From NCBI GenBank assembly GCA_016785225.1, contig JAFBJZ010000781.1, positions 2,604,001 through 2,668,000 of the forward strand: DNA of 64,000 nucleotides, given 5' to 3'. The notes under the pieces are model-generated. The model did no database searches. It was not told the origin of the DNA and saw only the letters and a program-made list of their open reading frames with translations. Shown here piece after piece: positions 48,213 through 61,293 of the stretch. The stretch is from Psettodes erumei (Eukaryota; Chordata; Actinopteri; Pleuronectiformes; Psettodidae). The stretch's first letter is position 1, and each line of letters begins with the position of its first letter. Position numbers and translations under genes: made by a program.

Positions 48213-50496
48213 ACATGTTTTTTTATTGTTAGTATGATGACAAAGGTCTGGTAGGCCCCTTATGGGTCATATCATAGTGTGGGAACAAACAACCTACATA
48301 ATCATTTATGCTGGAGCACTTGTTGGCAGTTTTAACTGAGACAAACAGAAGCAGCAGCATGGTGTGTAGAGGAACTGCGTTGTGATCAGTCATGTTGCTT
48401 CACTGCAGGCAGTGTTGGCAGCTACTGGTGGATCAGCTGCTCGCCTGCCTTCTGGTCCTGGTGATATTTACAGTACAACACTCACCCACCTTTCCAAAAA
48501 CCAACTGATTAAATAGGATGGGTGAACACCATAATTTTCACAACTCACGTATATCCATCCTGCTTACTTACTTAATCACAAAACCAAGACACACACCTCA
48601 CAAAAAGTGGAACGCAATGGCAGTCACTATGCAAACCAACCTCAGATACTTAAACGATTAACAATAATGCATTTTCCCATTCAGAAAATAGTTTTTTGAG
48701 CGTAAAATCTATTACAAGGGCTGCAGAGTCAAGCTAAACTGCTGACACAGCTGGTGTCAAGCCAAAGCAAATTCAAGTTGTATTTGAAATTCAGTTGTTG
48801 CTGGATGCGTGTCCCTGGTGCACCCCTGCAGAGCCCATCAGCCTAATGAACTGTTCATCAATCAGTTTAATGTACACACACACACAGGCCCTGGCTGGTA
48901 CAGAGGTTGGCAGTGATGAATGGCACAAGACTGGGCTGGTAATAAAACAATAGGAGATGTCCACACATGTTCCTCCACCTTTACAGCCAAAGCTTCAGCT
49001 AAATACCAGGTGATAGTTAAGTTTTCATGGAATCAACTTGTTGAGGCCACTGTAGATACTATTAGAAAGGAAACAACTGCCAGAAGTGTGACAAAAAGCT
49101 CCCTGGCATTTTAGCATCATCACACAATATGCTAAACAGCACAGTTTTGTATTCTTGTAAATCCACAGCACAACCTCCTGCCAGTCTGTTATGAAGATGA
49201 AGAGTACATGTTTCAGCTAGCTGGCTCCGACTATTTCATTACTTGGAGCACTTGGTAACTTCAATTATAAATGAATAGAGTGGGAGCGGTTAAACATCCA
49301 TCAAGTCCAGCCTTGCAGTAACTAAGATTATATCATTAACTTGCTCTTTCAGTGTACCTACAACATTAAGTTAAATACACATGGATACACTTTGACTTAA
49401 TAGCAAACTGAGAGCATTTCTCACACTCACAACCTTGTACAGACTAGAACTGAAAAATCCTCCAATTTCAGCCCCAACGTGTGCTCAGTCAAACCCTGTC
49501 TCCAGGCTGAACACCTCAGACTATTTCATTTGGAGTGATCTGGCCTTCTGCTCACCTCAGCTTTGACATCATGGTAAAAGTCAGCATTGGACTTTCCCTA
49601 AAGACAATATTATGGGATATTCAGAGCCAGAGTGAGAATATGAAATTCTTAATCCTAAGTGATTGTCCATATGCAGCTCATAATGCTGTACTTTCCAATT
49701 CAATACAGCCGCTGACAATTTTGGAAAGAGATTGAATCCACAGTTAGACTGAATATATATTTAGTACAAAATAGCATGGTGCACTGTGAGAGAGGCTGGG
49801 GCAGTCCTGCTGCACAGTACTGACAAACAATTTTGCAGAATAATTGAAAAAAAATATGATGGACAAAGGGACATCTCATATTTTTAGCTCTGGTTAAAAT
49901 GCTCTGACATGTCTTAGTGTACAAGGTGGTGCTTAAAATACCAAATTTTGTTTTGAATTAAATAAGAGGGTCGCCTTTATACAAAGACTTGCTGTAAAGC
50001 ACAAGACGCCTTTGTTCAGGAGGCTGAGTGAAACACTGCTGTCTCACAGGATTTTCAAAGTGTAGCTGATGATTTTTTTTGTTTTTTTTTTCATTTACAG
50101 TATGGTGTATGTGTCCCATATGTAGCGCATGGCCTTGAACTCTGAAAGGAAGGTTTCTGTGGTATGGTGCTGTGCTCCACAGCAGCCCGCATGCCCGTGT
50201 GTATTATGACAGACCAGGCCTGAGACCAGATCCTACTCTCCCACCACTGCTGTCCAGATGTGTTTTACCGTAGCTCTTGATCTGATGCCTACCATTAGAA
50301 GTGGAAAATAGCTATGGTTAGCGTAGGAGTGCATGTGTGTATTTTAAGGTGCTAGCTGTACCCTTTATAAACCCCTTTTATTAATTACCTGTGAACTGTT
50401 GGTCTGTCCTAATGTCAAGATGCTGGTATCTTCTGTCTCTGCATTTCTCTTCAAAATTTAAAGTTATGTTTTCACTGCCATTTACTGTATCTTTTT

Positions 50497-50620
50497 GTCT
50501 GTCTGTCTGCCTGATAGCAGGATAATGCGAAAACTATCAAGCTAATTTTCTTGAAACACAGTGGAGGGGTGGGGCATGGGTTAAGGAAGAACCCATTAAC
50601 TTTTTGTGCGGGTAAATTGT
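50497..50620. repeat. fish dispersed repeat with GTCT head
   Basis: A short GTCTGTCTGTCTGCC head is followed by sequence including TTTTCTTGAAACACAGTGGA and GGGGTGGGGCATGGGTTAAG and ending near TTTTGTGCGGGTAAATTG. From memory this is a widespread teleost repeat, generally found with the same CTGT head and a GGGGTGGGGCATGGG core. Class unknown. Confidence 0.5.
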
Positions 50621-51737
50621 ATGACAAGGTGTGATTTTATGGACTTTTATGTGTTGGACTATTTCTTGGTCTGTAAACTTTATTCTCACCCTTTCAACAG
50701 AGCCAGGGTAGCTGTTTAACCCAGTGACCATCTCCTGGCTGTTGGTTTTTTATGATGCAGAGAAATTATGAGTGACTAAGATAGAGAGGTGTAACACTTT
50801 GCATGAGCTCATTTCCCAAAATGTCAACTCACTCCACTAAGACTGTGGTTACCAACGAACATTAATTCTGTTCTGTACACATTATGAACATTTACTCTAT
50901 GAAACATATTTTCCAAGAAACACAGCCAGCTGGCATACAATGTAACATCCAGTTAGAATTCAGCAGAAGCTGCCAATCTGCTTTTTTCTTTCTGGTGAAT
51001 TATATGTCAAAATTAATGCAGTAATGATTTATTGATGTGGAAATACAAGCAGCAACTTTAAAGTCTCTCCACTGAAAATGTAAATTGAGTCATAACAGAG
51101 CTTCAGAGGTTTAAACAGGAGAGCAGAATTAAATTAGAGCTTTGGATTTGTGAGGCTTTTCAGGGCCAACAAAAATCCATCTTGGGACTTTTCAAAAGAA
51201 CCTCCTTTCTGAATTGCATGGGTTTAACATGAATTAACCCTGTCCCCAGTGTATTTGTGTCTGCACTGCACTGAAGTGTGTACTGAACTGGCTGAAGTGA
51301 AAAAGAATTTGCAGGAGGACAAAATGTCCTTCACTTCAAGCTCAAACCCGCCCCCCCTTCCCTTTCCCAGTTGTTCCTCTTCATCCATCATGAGCCCCAG
51401 AGCTGAGGCAGGTGCTTTCACTAAACCTCCCTGAAGAGCTATCCCCTACCACCGCCTCCTTTCCTTCTCCCTCCAGCCTTCTCTTACTCTTCCTTCCCAT
51501 CTTTCTCCACACCTCCCACACCTCTCTGCTCCCTCCCACTGAGGGAACTCATCTGTGCCCCCTTCACATCTGCAGGAATCTTAATCATGTATTGTCAAAT
51601 GAGGATTTTTTAAAAAATCCAGCAAGGGAGGTGATCTAGATCAGCTGGAAGACTGTAGGGAGACTAAACATGCACTCAAAGTGAGCATCCACACACACTT
51701 TCATACATGCATATGCATGCATAACACAGATGCACAT

Positions 51738-51741
<4 letters not shown>

Positions 51742-51787
<46 letters not shown>
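51742..51787. repeat. (AC)23 microsatellite
   Basis: A perfect run of 23 AC dinucleotides, the second longest microsatellite in the window and probably polymorphic. Its flanks are also CA-rich. Confidence 0.97.
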
Positions 51788-51788
<1 letters not shown>

Positions 51789-53266
51789 ACTACCTCTGGA
51801 TGGAAAGTCCATTCGCAGAGGCTGAGTGAGAGAAAAAACAGGAGAGGACAGACAGACTATGGCAGCTCTGTAATATCATAGCTCTCTGTTCCTTCTCTCT
51901 CTGTTAAGCTCTCTGTTTCAATAGCTGCAGGGACTGGAAAGAAATGTGACTGTCTGCTGGTCCTTTCATAACCCTTCTAAAGGCACAGAAGAAACACAAA
52001 TATGATCTGTTGAATCTATGCTCAGCAGGCCGCAATCATGACACGTCAGTATGGGCCAGAACTCCACATCCTACATACTTGAGTGGGAACAAAGAGCCTC
52101 ATTGATTAACCATGCTGTAACAAGACACGACAATGATTCCCTTTAGCAACAGAGGCTGGCAGCACTGGACAGAATCCCACCAGTGTTCTCTGGGAACTTG
52201 GAAACAAAGAGGGGGACAGACAGAGGGTGGGAGGGGTCAGTAAACTGGGTTGACCTATCTTCAACAGCAATTCACATCACAGAACAGCATGATGGCACAT
52301 ACATGACTGGGCACATTCACACTAACAGTGGCATAACTTATATTACAGCAGTGTTAGCATTTAACGGCGACCATCAATTTATTCTTTCTTATCAAGTTCA
52401 AATTCCAATGCCACTGTCCAGTGAGCCTTGCTTAGTTTGCAAACTTGTTGCCAGTGGACAGATGTGTATATAGGACGTTGACATTAAACCCTCCCTGGGA
52501 CAGTTACACTGTCCAGGCACCACCATCCAAAAAAGACCTCCTCCTATAAGGAAGACTCCATTGAGCATCCTTTTTTTCCAATGGAGCATTTATAAACCTG
52601 CTGACTGAAATATAAGAAGGATGAATAGCAGTTAGGAGAGCTCAGGCTAAAAACGTGCCCTGTAGCAGTGTAAATCGTGGCACAGAGGTGGCATGCAACT
52701 GCACTGGGAAAGCAGGAATTGTATAACAATGGATTATTCTGATAGTTTTTTCCCTGGAACACACTACTTTAGTCTATAAGTACAGTATCATTTTTAACGC
52801 TTTTTAACCCAAAAGGCTCTCATTTTAGAAACCAGACAGCTGAAATATTAAAATTGAGGCCAGTGAGTTTTTCACCACCTCAGGAAGCTACTTGCTTGAT
52901 TACCTAGTTAGCTACAGCTGATAAAATCTAAAGCCATAGTCTCGTTTCAGACTGCAAAATCAATAGTAAAAGGCCAGGGAGGAGAAGATAATAAGAGAGA
53001 AGAGAGAAGAAATTTGTCTACCTCTGTCTGAACTTAGGAGCCACTGGTTCCAAAATTACTAAGAATTTTCAGTGGTACATCTATCACCGGTATTTGAGCA
53101 AACTGCAGATGCGCCAGGCTAGAATAGAAAGGTTCATGGGCATACCAAGAGTAACTGTTTGAGGCTCAGTGAACAGCCAGTGTGAAGTATGATAATTACT
53201 GTACGAACAACCTCAGTACTTTGAAACATATCTATGTAGATTCTCAGTCATCCAGGTCATTGTCAC

Positions 53267-53527
53267 GGTTGAAAGAGTTCTGTAAGACAACTGGAGTTGA
53301 GATTTTTCAAGAAAACGTTTCGCCTCTCATCCTCCTCTGCTTCTTCAGTTCTGAAACTGATGTGGAAAGTTGTTTGGGAAAAACAACAACAGTGCCACAG
53401 TTCACTCCCATTAAGGTCAAGGTCAGTACTTGCTCAGGTGATCCTAACAGCCCACTCAATAGGAGTGACCTGTGGCATTTTTCTTGAAAAATCTCAAGTC
53501 CAGTTGCCTGACAGAACTCTTTCAACC
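53267..53527. mobile_element. short element with 49-base terminal inverted repeats
   Basis: GGTTGAAAGAGTTCTGTAAG.. at 53267-53315 and its near-perfect reverse complement at 53479-53527 (ending CAGAACTCTTTCAACC) differ at only about three positions. They enclose about 163 bases. The internal motif GTTTCGCCTCTCATCC is, from memory, a common teleost repeat core. The whole could fold into a long stem. It encodes no transposase and so is probably a MITE or fold-back element; no target-site duplication is clear. Confidence 0.65.
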
Positions 53528-56500
53528 TCAGTACTGTTTAGTCACAGCAGGAACATTACATTAGGACTTATATTTTACAGTCAACATTTTAGGATGTCCA
53601 AAAATAATTTTGACTGTGCAACATAATCAAAAAAATGATTAGATTCAACATACAAATCCTGGGATTTCAGCTCAGTAATTTCTGTTAGAAACAGCTTTAC
53701 TCAGAAAAATGAAAAGTGTTGCCCTCTGGTTCTTCGAAAAGCCAAACCAAGATTGAAAGTTTCATCTGTCTCTGTTCACACACCAAAGGATCTTGTGAAT
53801 ATTATATGAAAGAGGCAGGAGTTATCTTCTAATGTGCCTGCTGCTGGCCCACTTCCTTTATTAAGGGAATTCCTCTGGATGCCTCTCCCTTGACACTCGG
53901 GTTGCACCATCTGCTTTGCCTGCACTGGGGAGTTTATTATGGCACTGACAGCCCTGCGAATTGTAACCCTTAATGAAATTGTAGAGCAATATGTAAGGTC
54001 TGATCCGCTTAGGGGGTTGTTGAGGTCTTTCTCCCTGCAGCCGCAGCAGGAAAGAGCTGGAGAATCAGAGCAGCAGGAGCCTAGCCGGAGCCATATGCAG
54101 GGATAAACACTGATGTCAGGTCAGCGCTGATTCAATACAGGGGACTCCAGGGCTGCTCTGCCAGGCTTTCACAATAACAACATATTCACATTAATGCTGT
54201 GGGATTTCATTACTGATTTGTTAAGTGATTCCTGGGCATATCTTTTGCTGAAAAGCTCAATGCAGTGAGTCAGGAGTTGGCAACATGAAGGAATGAAAGC
54301 TGATGGCTTTTATTAGGATAAATGTATTTTGCCCTTTCACTGTATCAGCTGTTGTTACTGTGAGGGTACAGTCCTGGAGAAGATGGAAGGGATACTTATT
54401 TAATTGCTAGGCTACTGCTATGCAGAGTAACACAGAAACCAATGGCAACTGTTATCTTCTTTTGTTCCTTTCCTCCAGTTTCATTACAGCTCAGACACAA
54501 GCTCCAGCAGCTCAATGTTTTATTCTGGTTGATGCACTAACTGGTCGTTTCACAGGACGCTAATGAGAGAAACTGATAATAGCTGGTGTTTACTTAATTC
54601 GAGCCATTTAGTGCGACGAGCTCTGTTTTGTGTTTAATGTGTTTTGAAAGACGGATTCTGTCTATAAATACACATGCTAACCCAATTATAGGCGGAGTAG
54701 AGTCATCTATCATTTAGTCTGTTTGAAGCCAGCCAAAAAAAATCCCCTTTAGTTGGCTGGGTGGAGTTAGCCGGTACTCTGAAAACAATGAGAGCTGGAT
54801 TTGGTCAAAAAGAAACACTAAAGAGAAACATGTTCTGGAAGATTCTGATTCATAAATGCTTTTAAAATTGTGTTATTCTAAAATCCAAATGAATGACTCT
54901 TTTCCAGCGTGAAGCAATACCTGCTACATGCGGCTAAAGTCAAACTATATGATAAGTTAAAATAACTTGTGATTCAGTCAGAAGTGGGCAGCTCTAAGTG
55001 TGAGTACAGCCAAAATGCACTGAGGACACACTCACTCAAGCCATACTTTGTGGTGGTCCTATGTATCCACACACTGAAATGTGGTGTGAATCTAAATGCT
55101 TCCCAGAACACCCAGAACTACAGCCAAGCTGTATGGCTGAGTGCACATGAGATGCATCCTTTTACCTCTGATGGGGGTTTTCTGAAGCCTGGATGTACTT
55201 TTTCCTCCTACTTGCTGTCATGTTGTCCAAATAAAACTGAAACGTCCCTTATTTGGCTGAATGAAGTCTTTGATTGTGGCGGTGAATTAAGTAAGCCACT
55301 GTGGCTGAAGCTCAAAATCATCATCAAGGCAAACATAAGCAGAACGTCCTCATTGGCTTAAAGAAGTTGTTTGACATTTTTGGAAACATGCTTCTTTCCT
55401 TTTTTCCTTAGAGTTAGATGATATAACCATAGCATTCTCCTGGCTTTATGGTAAATATGTGAAATGAGTGTGCTGGTAAAATGAAAACTAGCCATTTTCA
55501 GATTTCAGTTTTACATTGATCTGCACTTGAACATGACAACACCATTGTGACTTGAAGCACAGTAATGCTCATGCAAGTGTTTAAACAGAATTTGACCTTA
55601 CTGTCCCCTGTTGTGATTTGTGATCTGCACTAGCCAACACCTTCCCAGTCGATCCACCTGCCTCATTGTCTCAACACCTTGCCTGAGACCAGTCACATCC
55701 CTTAATTTAACCTGCATTCATCCAATTATACATGCTTTTTCAGCACTTCAGCACTAATTAACATGCTTATGTAAGACTTTGCATCTGGGAGCTGACCTGT
55801 AGATCCACTGTTAGCCAGTGACCAGCAAGTGTTTTACTGGAAGAGCTTCCCCCATTTGTTTCAGGCATCTGCACCAGCGATGACCTGTTTGCAAGCCAGA
55901 CAGGAAGTTCTCACATGCCCAAAACGAAAGCACCAAGACTCTGGTTTACACCCAGGCAGCCATTAGGACCCAGAGCGTGATGGGCAAACATCCCCACTCA
56001 ACCAAAATAGAGCTCTGCTTCCTACTAATCCCAGATAAACAGATGCTTCTATTTAAAAGGACCAAATCCTCTCCAATCCACCCCGTGGAATCCCTGCCTT
56101 CTTTCTACTCTCCTGCTCTCTAGTGTATAGTGTACCTCCACCCCCCACCCCCTTTTCTGCCTTTACTGGATTATGGGCAGCAAAACAAAAGCATGGAGTC
56201 TTGAAAGAGCTGTGGAAATCTGGATGAGGAAGCCATTTAAAAAAGCTTTCCCCACCCTTCCCCCAGAGACAGTGCCATAGTACTGGACTGCACATGCTTT
56301 TTTCAAATACAATGGCGAACTGGCATGTGTCATACAATTTACTATAAAAATGTTATGTTGTAAGCCACTAAAACCTAAAGATGAGGACTTATATTTATTA
56401 GTCCCATAAATGCTGTAAGGCCTTGAATCAACACAAATTATTATTATTATGCTTACTTTACTATGTGTAACAGCTGAAGAGCAATGGTGATTTAAAGCTG

Positions 56501-59500
56501 CACTTTTCTGTCAGGAAGGTGGGTAAGACCAAAACAGAGCTAATAGGGGAGTGAGTATTGAGCTACATTCAGGCAACCGGAAACCAAAATGAATGCTAAT
56601 GTTGCTCTGTGTCTTGTATATACATACTTCAGCAACTGTTTGCTAACATGTAAGCCAAGAGTTGTTGTTTTTGTAAATTTATTAAGGCAGATTTAACATT
56701 TTTGAAAACAGTTAATTCAATACTTCAGTCATTTTAAGTACTGAATTAAGCAGTAGTTAAATAATTGAGAAATTCAGTTCCTCCAAAAATAGAATCTAGA
56801 ATGCAAGTTAGGAAAGTTAATTTAAAAATGAAAATAGGTACAGTATAAAAGAATGCATTTGGATCAGGATTTTCAACTTTCCAAATCTTAAAACCAAGAA
56901 TCACCCCATTAACAAGTATCTAGAAATGAATTTTAATTCTTATTGGAAGCTGGGCCTTGTTAATAAGCAGCCTGTTGTCAGAGTGTCCCTGTCTGTATGC
57001 CAGAAATAGAAAAATGTGTTTTTTCCACAGCCAAGCAGTTAATGAAGAAGTTTAGAGTAAGCATAAGTATAGAGCATTAGAGTTTTTATCAGCTGTGTCT
57101 GCACTTCCACTCCTATGATGTGAAGTTAGGTCATTAACAATCTGGACAGCAAAGAGTGTGGATTTCTTTGATTCCAGACTGAGGAAACACCTAAGAAATG
57201 TTGACACAGAGAGCTGAGGCAACATGGATGACAGAGAGGGGTTGGGTTAGGAAGAAAGGAGGTGGAAGGAGAGAAGATGGATACAGGGTTTACTTTAGAA
57301 TCTCTTCTGTTTTCTTTGACCTCAAGACCTTTTGAGAGACTGAGGCCCATCAGGCGCAGAACACCTGGCGGACACTGACTGACAGGACAATATGGTGCAA
57401 GTCTGGCCTCGACAGCAGCCACAGGACAGATTGATTGCTCTTTTTGAGTGCTGGATCGTAACAAAAGCACAGTATGGCAAAGCAAAGCTCTCATGAAAGC
57501 AGCCCAAATTTCAGCTGTGCTAATTATAATTTTCCCCCTGGGCCAGAAACCAATTTGTCTCATTTTCAATACCACCAAGTTTCCTCTATCATGCTGACAG
57601 AACTGCTCAGGGCACTGTTTGAAAAGCTGTAATGAAAACAATTTCTTCTAAGAACCAGTGGGGTCTGGCCTTGAAAAATGCAAAAAGAGTAATCCTTCCA
57701 CTCCTACTGCTGAAATTGCGTGGGGCAGCCAGGGAGCATGCAGACATAAATTCTGTTGTAGAAGTCCAAACATGTTATGTTGTTAAAGGGGGAATAAGTT
57801 TGACAGGCCCCTGGGCCTGGTCTGGAGAGCCAGCTATTCACATGAGCACAATCACGACCTTTCTAAATATGAAATTCGTATGGCCTGAGTAGCCTCAGCT
57901 TTTGTTGCAGACACAATGTGTCATGCACGGGCTGCGTCGTTTCAGCAACATACAAAAAGAAGGAAAAGACTGGGGGGTATCTGAGTGTGGGACAGTGTTC
58001 CTGGCTTTCTAAAAACCCCGGTTTGCTTTCTGTGGCCTGACCTGATGAGATCACCGAAAACAGAACACTACACAGTGAAGACGGACAATTCTGCTTTGTG
58101 TTGAAACTGCTGATGGCTGATATTCTGTGCTAATTTTTCGATAACATTTTTTTTCCTCATCCTTTCCAACAAATTTAATCGGACTGGCATTCAGTTTTCA
58201 GTCTGAAAGCCTTCTTGAAACAAAGCAATGGGCTGCTTGGTATGGGCATGTTGCTTCGGGTACCGAAGAGACATTAAATATGATCCAAGAAATCCAGTTT
58301 AAGTAATAGATCTGTGAATTTGAAGGCTTACCAGATGCCAAAACACTACATAATGCTTTACAAACAGAAATATTTTATAACTCTCAGCCACACTCATTTG
58401 ATCATTTGATTGCAATCGTCTCAAGGTTAAGAAAAGAAATGCTGCATTCACTTCACAGTCTCAAACAGAATGTGCACTTGGCCACTATAGTGTTGTGCAG
58501 AATGAAGTTGTGCTAAGCCACGTTCAACTTAATAATGACTGAAAAATGATGATGACAGCCCCCTTATTGTACTGTACTTCAGCAGAGGCCAAACAGCAGG
58601 TTAAGAGCAAATGCCCCGGCCTCCAAGATAACAAAGTGTTTTTTTTCCAAACCACATCTTTCAGAGTTTCAGATCAGCACGACAACACAATTTTGCTTCA
58701 AATCATGTAGTCAGTCAGAAATACAAAATAATGTTTGCAGAGATTTGAATTTTTGAGAATTTCTTTTCAGCCTATTAAAACATTTTGCAAGCCTTCAAAA
58801 CTTACTTTCAACCTTGCAAAACCCCTTTTGTTAGAGTTCAAGCTTTCAAACACTGAGTGACTGAAAAATCTGCTTCAGAATATGGCATGATATGATGAAT
58901 GTTATATATAAAAAGCAAAACATACAAAAATGTGGTCATTCATGATACATAGCTAATGTGCAACACTGTCAGATAAGCTGTGGCTGTATGGACTCATGAT
59001 TCTAGGAAGTGCAGGTAATAAAATCTAGCTCCAAACTGTGTGTCAAACAGTTGAGAGGACCATCTGGGAGGGAAAAATTGGGACCTATTAAAACCAAACC
59101 CAACCCAACCTCCCTGAGATCCAAAAAACTGGATCTCATCAGTGGTGAAGAGTATGACACCGTCCACTTCGTGACTTGGATGAGAATCAGTCCCCACTTT
59201 GTGCCCACTCTCTCTCCCGGTGCTGAGTCTCAGTGATACAGTAGCCCTGCAAACGTCCACTGAGGGACAGATTACCAGGTGGACAGGAAACAGACTGAGC
59301 AGGGACCTTGGTGGTGTGCTGCTCCAGGTGGGTCATGTTAGCATGGACAGGCAGTTATTGGCTATTGGCATGTATGAGTTCTTCCACCTGAGGGTGGCTT
59401 CACTGAGTGACCCTGTGATATACAGAATCTCACAGACAGATACACATGGCTCATACTGATGCCTCTGAGGCAACTACCTCCTTCATTTTGATTAACAGTC

Positions 59501-61242
59501 TCCATTTCACTGGCCCAGAAGTATTTAAAATGCTGACATTTTGCAGTGGAATCAGTCAATCATGCAAATAATTTGCGTCAAGTTCAACTTTGGTGTTCTC
59601 ACCCGCCAATTTTTCCATGACAGTGCTGACCTTAGAAGGAACCAACAACAAACTGGAGGAAGCTTTATCACAGATTGATTCACCCTCCACTTTTATTTAA
59701 CCTCCTCCGCCAAAGTTTGAACTGCATCACAGTGACAGTCATGAAATATGAGAAAATAGTTTTTCTCTTGAATTACTGTTTCTTGGTAAAATAATAAATC
59801 TTACTCTTTTCTTCAAATTATTGTCTCATGACAGTGTTATCTGTGATTAGCATTAGTTTTCTGAGTCAACATTCTTTGAGAATCTAAACAGTGGACCAAA
59901 GCAAGAAAAGACTAAATAAGCTGCCGCTAATGTGGGATACATTAGCCATATTTACGAAAACTGTGTCCATGAATTCTTAACATCCCAGACTCAGATGACA
60001 AGCCCTGCATTCACAACACTTAACTCTGCTTCCATTTGTATCACAGTGAAACCTGAGCGCTGCCCTTTGGCAGTCAATGATGAGTCAGATTCATGCAAAT
60101 TTGCCCATCAGGCCTCGGGCTGAACAGCACACTCAGGGGACAACTTCATCAGTTTCCCATGAAACTCCATCATGAGGTTGAATCTCTGATGTGAAGAAAA
60201 CACCTGAGGAATAACCAATGTTTTTATAGCAGGAACGCAAAGCAGTGTATAAAGAATTGAAGAAAGCTTTCCCACAATCTACAACAAGCAGAACAAGTAT
60301 GAGTGAAGTCAGTTTCTCCTCTCTGTGAACTCAGCGCAGCCTAAACACAGGGAGCTTTTTCACACGACCCTGTTGGATACGATCTGGATGCAGAGGGCAT
60401 TTTCTGATCCAACTTCCAAAGAAATCATTATCTAGGCCTAAATTTTCACTGACACCGTTGGTCTTAGCAGGCAGAAGTTCAGGCACAAGGGGAGGGAAGT
60501 TTTCATTTCGATTTTCTTCTGTGAATGAAACGTTCTCTCTCAGTATCTGCACAATGCTCCAGGATGTTACTAGCTCTCTCTTCCCTACAGTAACCCAGCA
60601 ATGACTCCACCTTGCTTGCCCCCCCCCCACCATTGATTTTGAAACTCTTGTGAAGCAAACACTTTATGACACCATCTATCACTTAAAATTCCATCCCTCC
60701 TCTCCTTCCTTCCTCTGATATTTCTACCTGTTAATGTCTTGCATGCTTGACATACAGTAATAGGTTCTCAACACTCACTTTCTTCTTCGTAAGAGCATCA
60801 GCTCACCACCTTAAATTTTTTTTTTGAGTGAAAGCCAGTTTATCTGACTCGCACCACCTCTCTGCTGGCACAACATGCATCAATTCAAGTCATTTTCCAG
60901 CAGCAGATTTGAGGAGTCTGAATCATCAATGGGATTCCTTCGAATGAAATATTGCTTTGCTGGGGAAGGCTTAGCTTTTGGATTCATATCAGATGTTGAT
61001 GGCTTACAGCAAGCACTGAAAACACTCAGGGAAACGGGAATGTTAAAATCCATCTTTAGCATTGGAATAAATAAATAAATATGTAAAAAAATTACATCTG
61101 TTAATGTGATGCAGCTTTTCAGTTGGTTTAAAAATAACTGGGCGATTCAATTCTCATTTAATTTGTGATGTGGCAGACAGCCAAGTGGAGTAGAGACTTC
61201 ACAGTGTGTCTCTTATGGCTGGTTACGAGAGCTTGTGCTGTG

Positions 61243-61243
<1 letters not shown>

Positions 61244-61290
<47 letters not shown>
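61244..61290. repeat. (TG)23 microsatellite
   Basis: A perfect run of 23 TG units, the longest simple repeat in the window. It could form Z-DNA and is likely polymorphic. Confidence 0.97.

Positions 61291-61293
<3 letters not shown>

Noticed and set aside
51681..51881. Open frame through the (AC)23 repeat
   Set aside because: It is an artefact of the repeat (a Thr/His run), not a gene.
55195..55225. Possible zdhhc8 first exon (minus strand AAGTACATCC)
   Set aside because: It gives KYIQ and not KYIPV, with no start codon or donor in the right place.
59008..59260. Overlapping open frames on both strands
   Set aside because: Neither strand resembles a known protein and no splice sites frame them; chance openness in a less AT-rich patch is likely.
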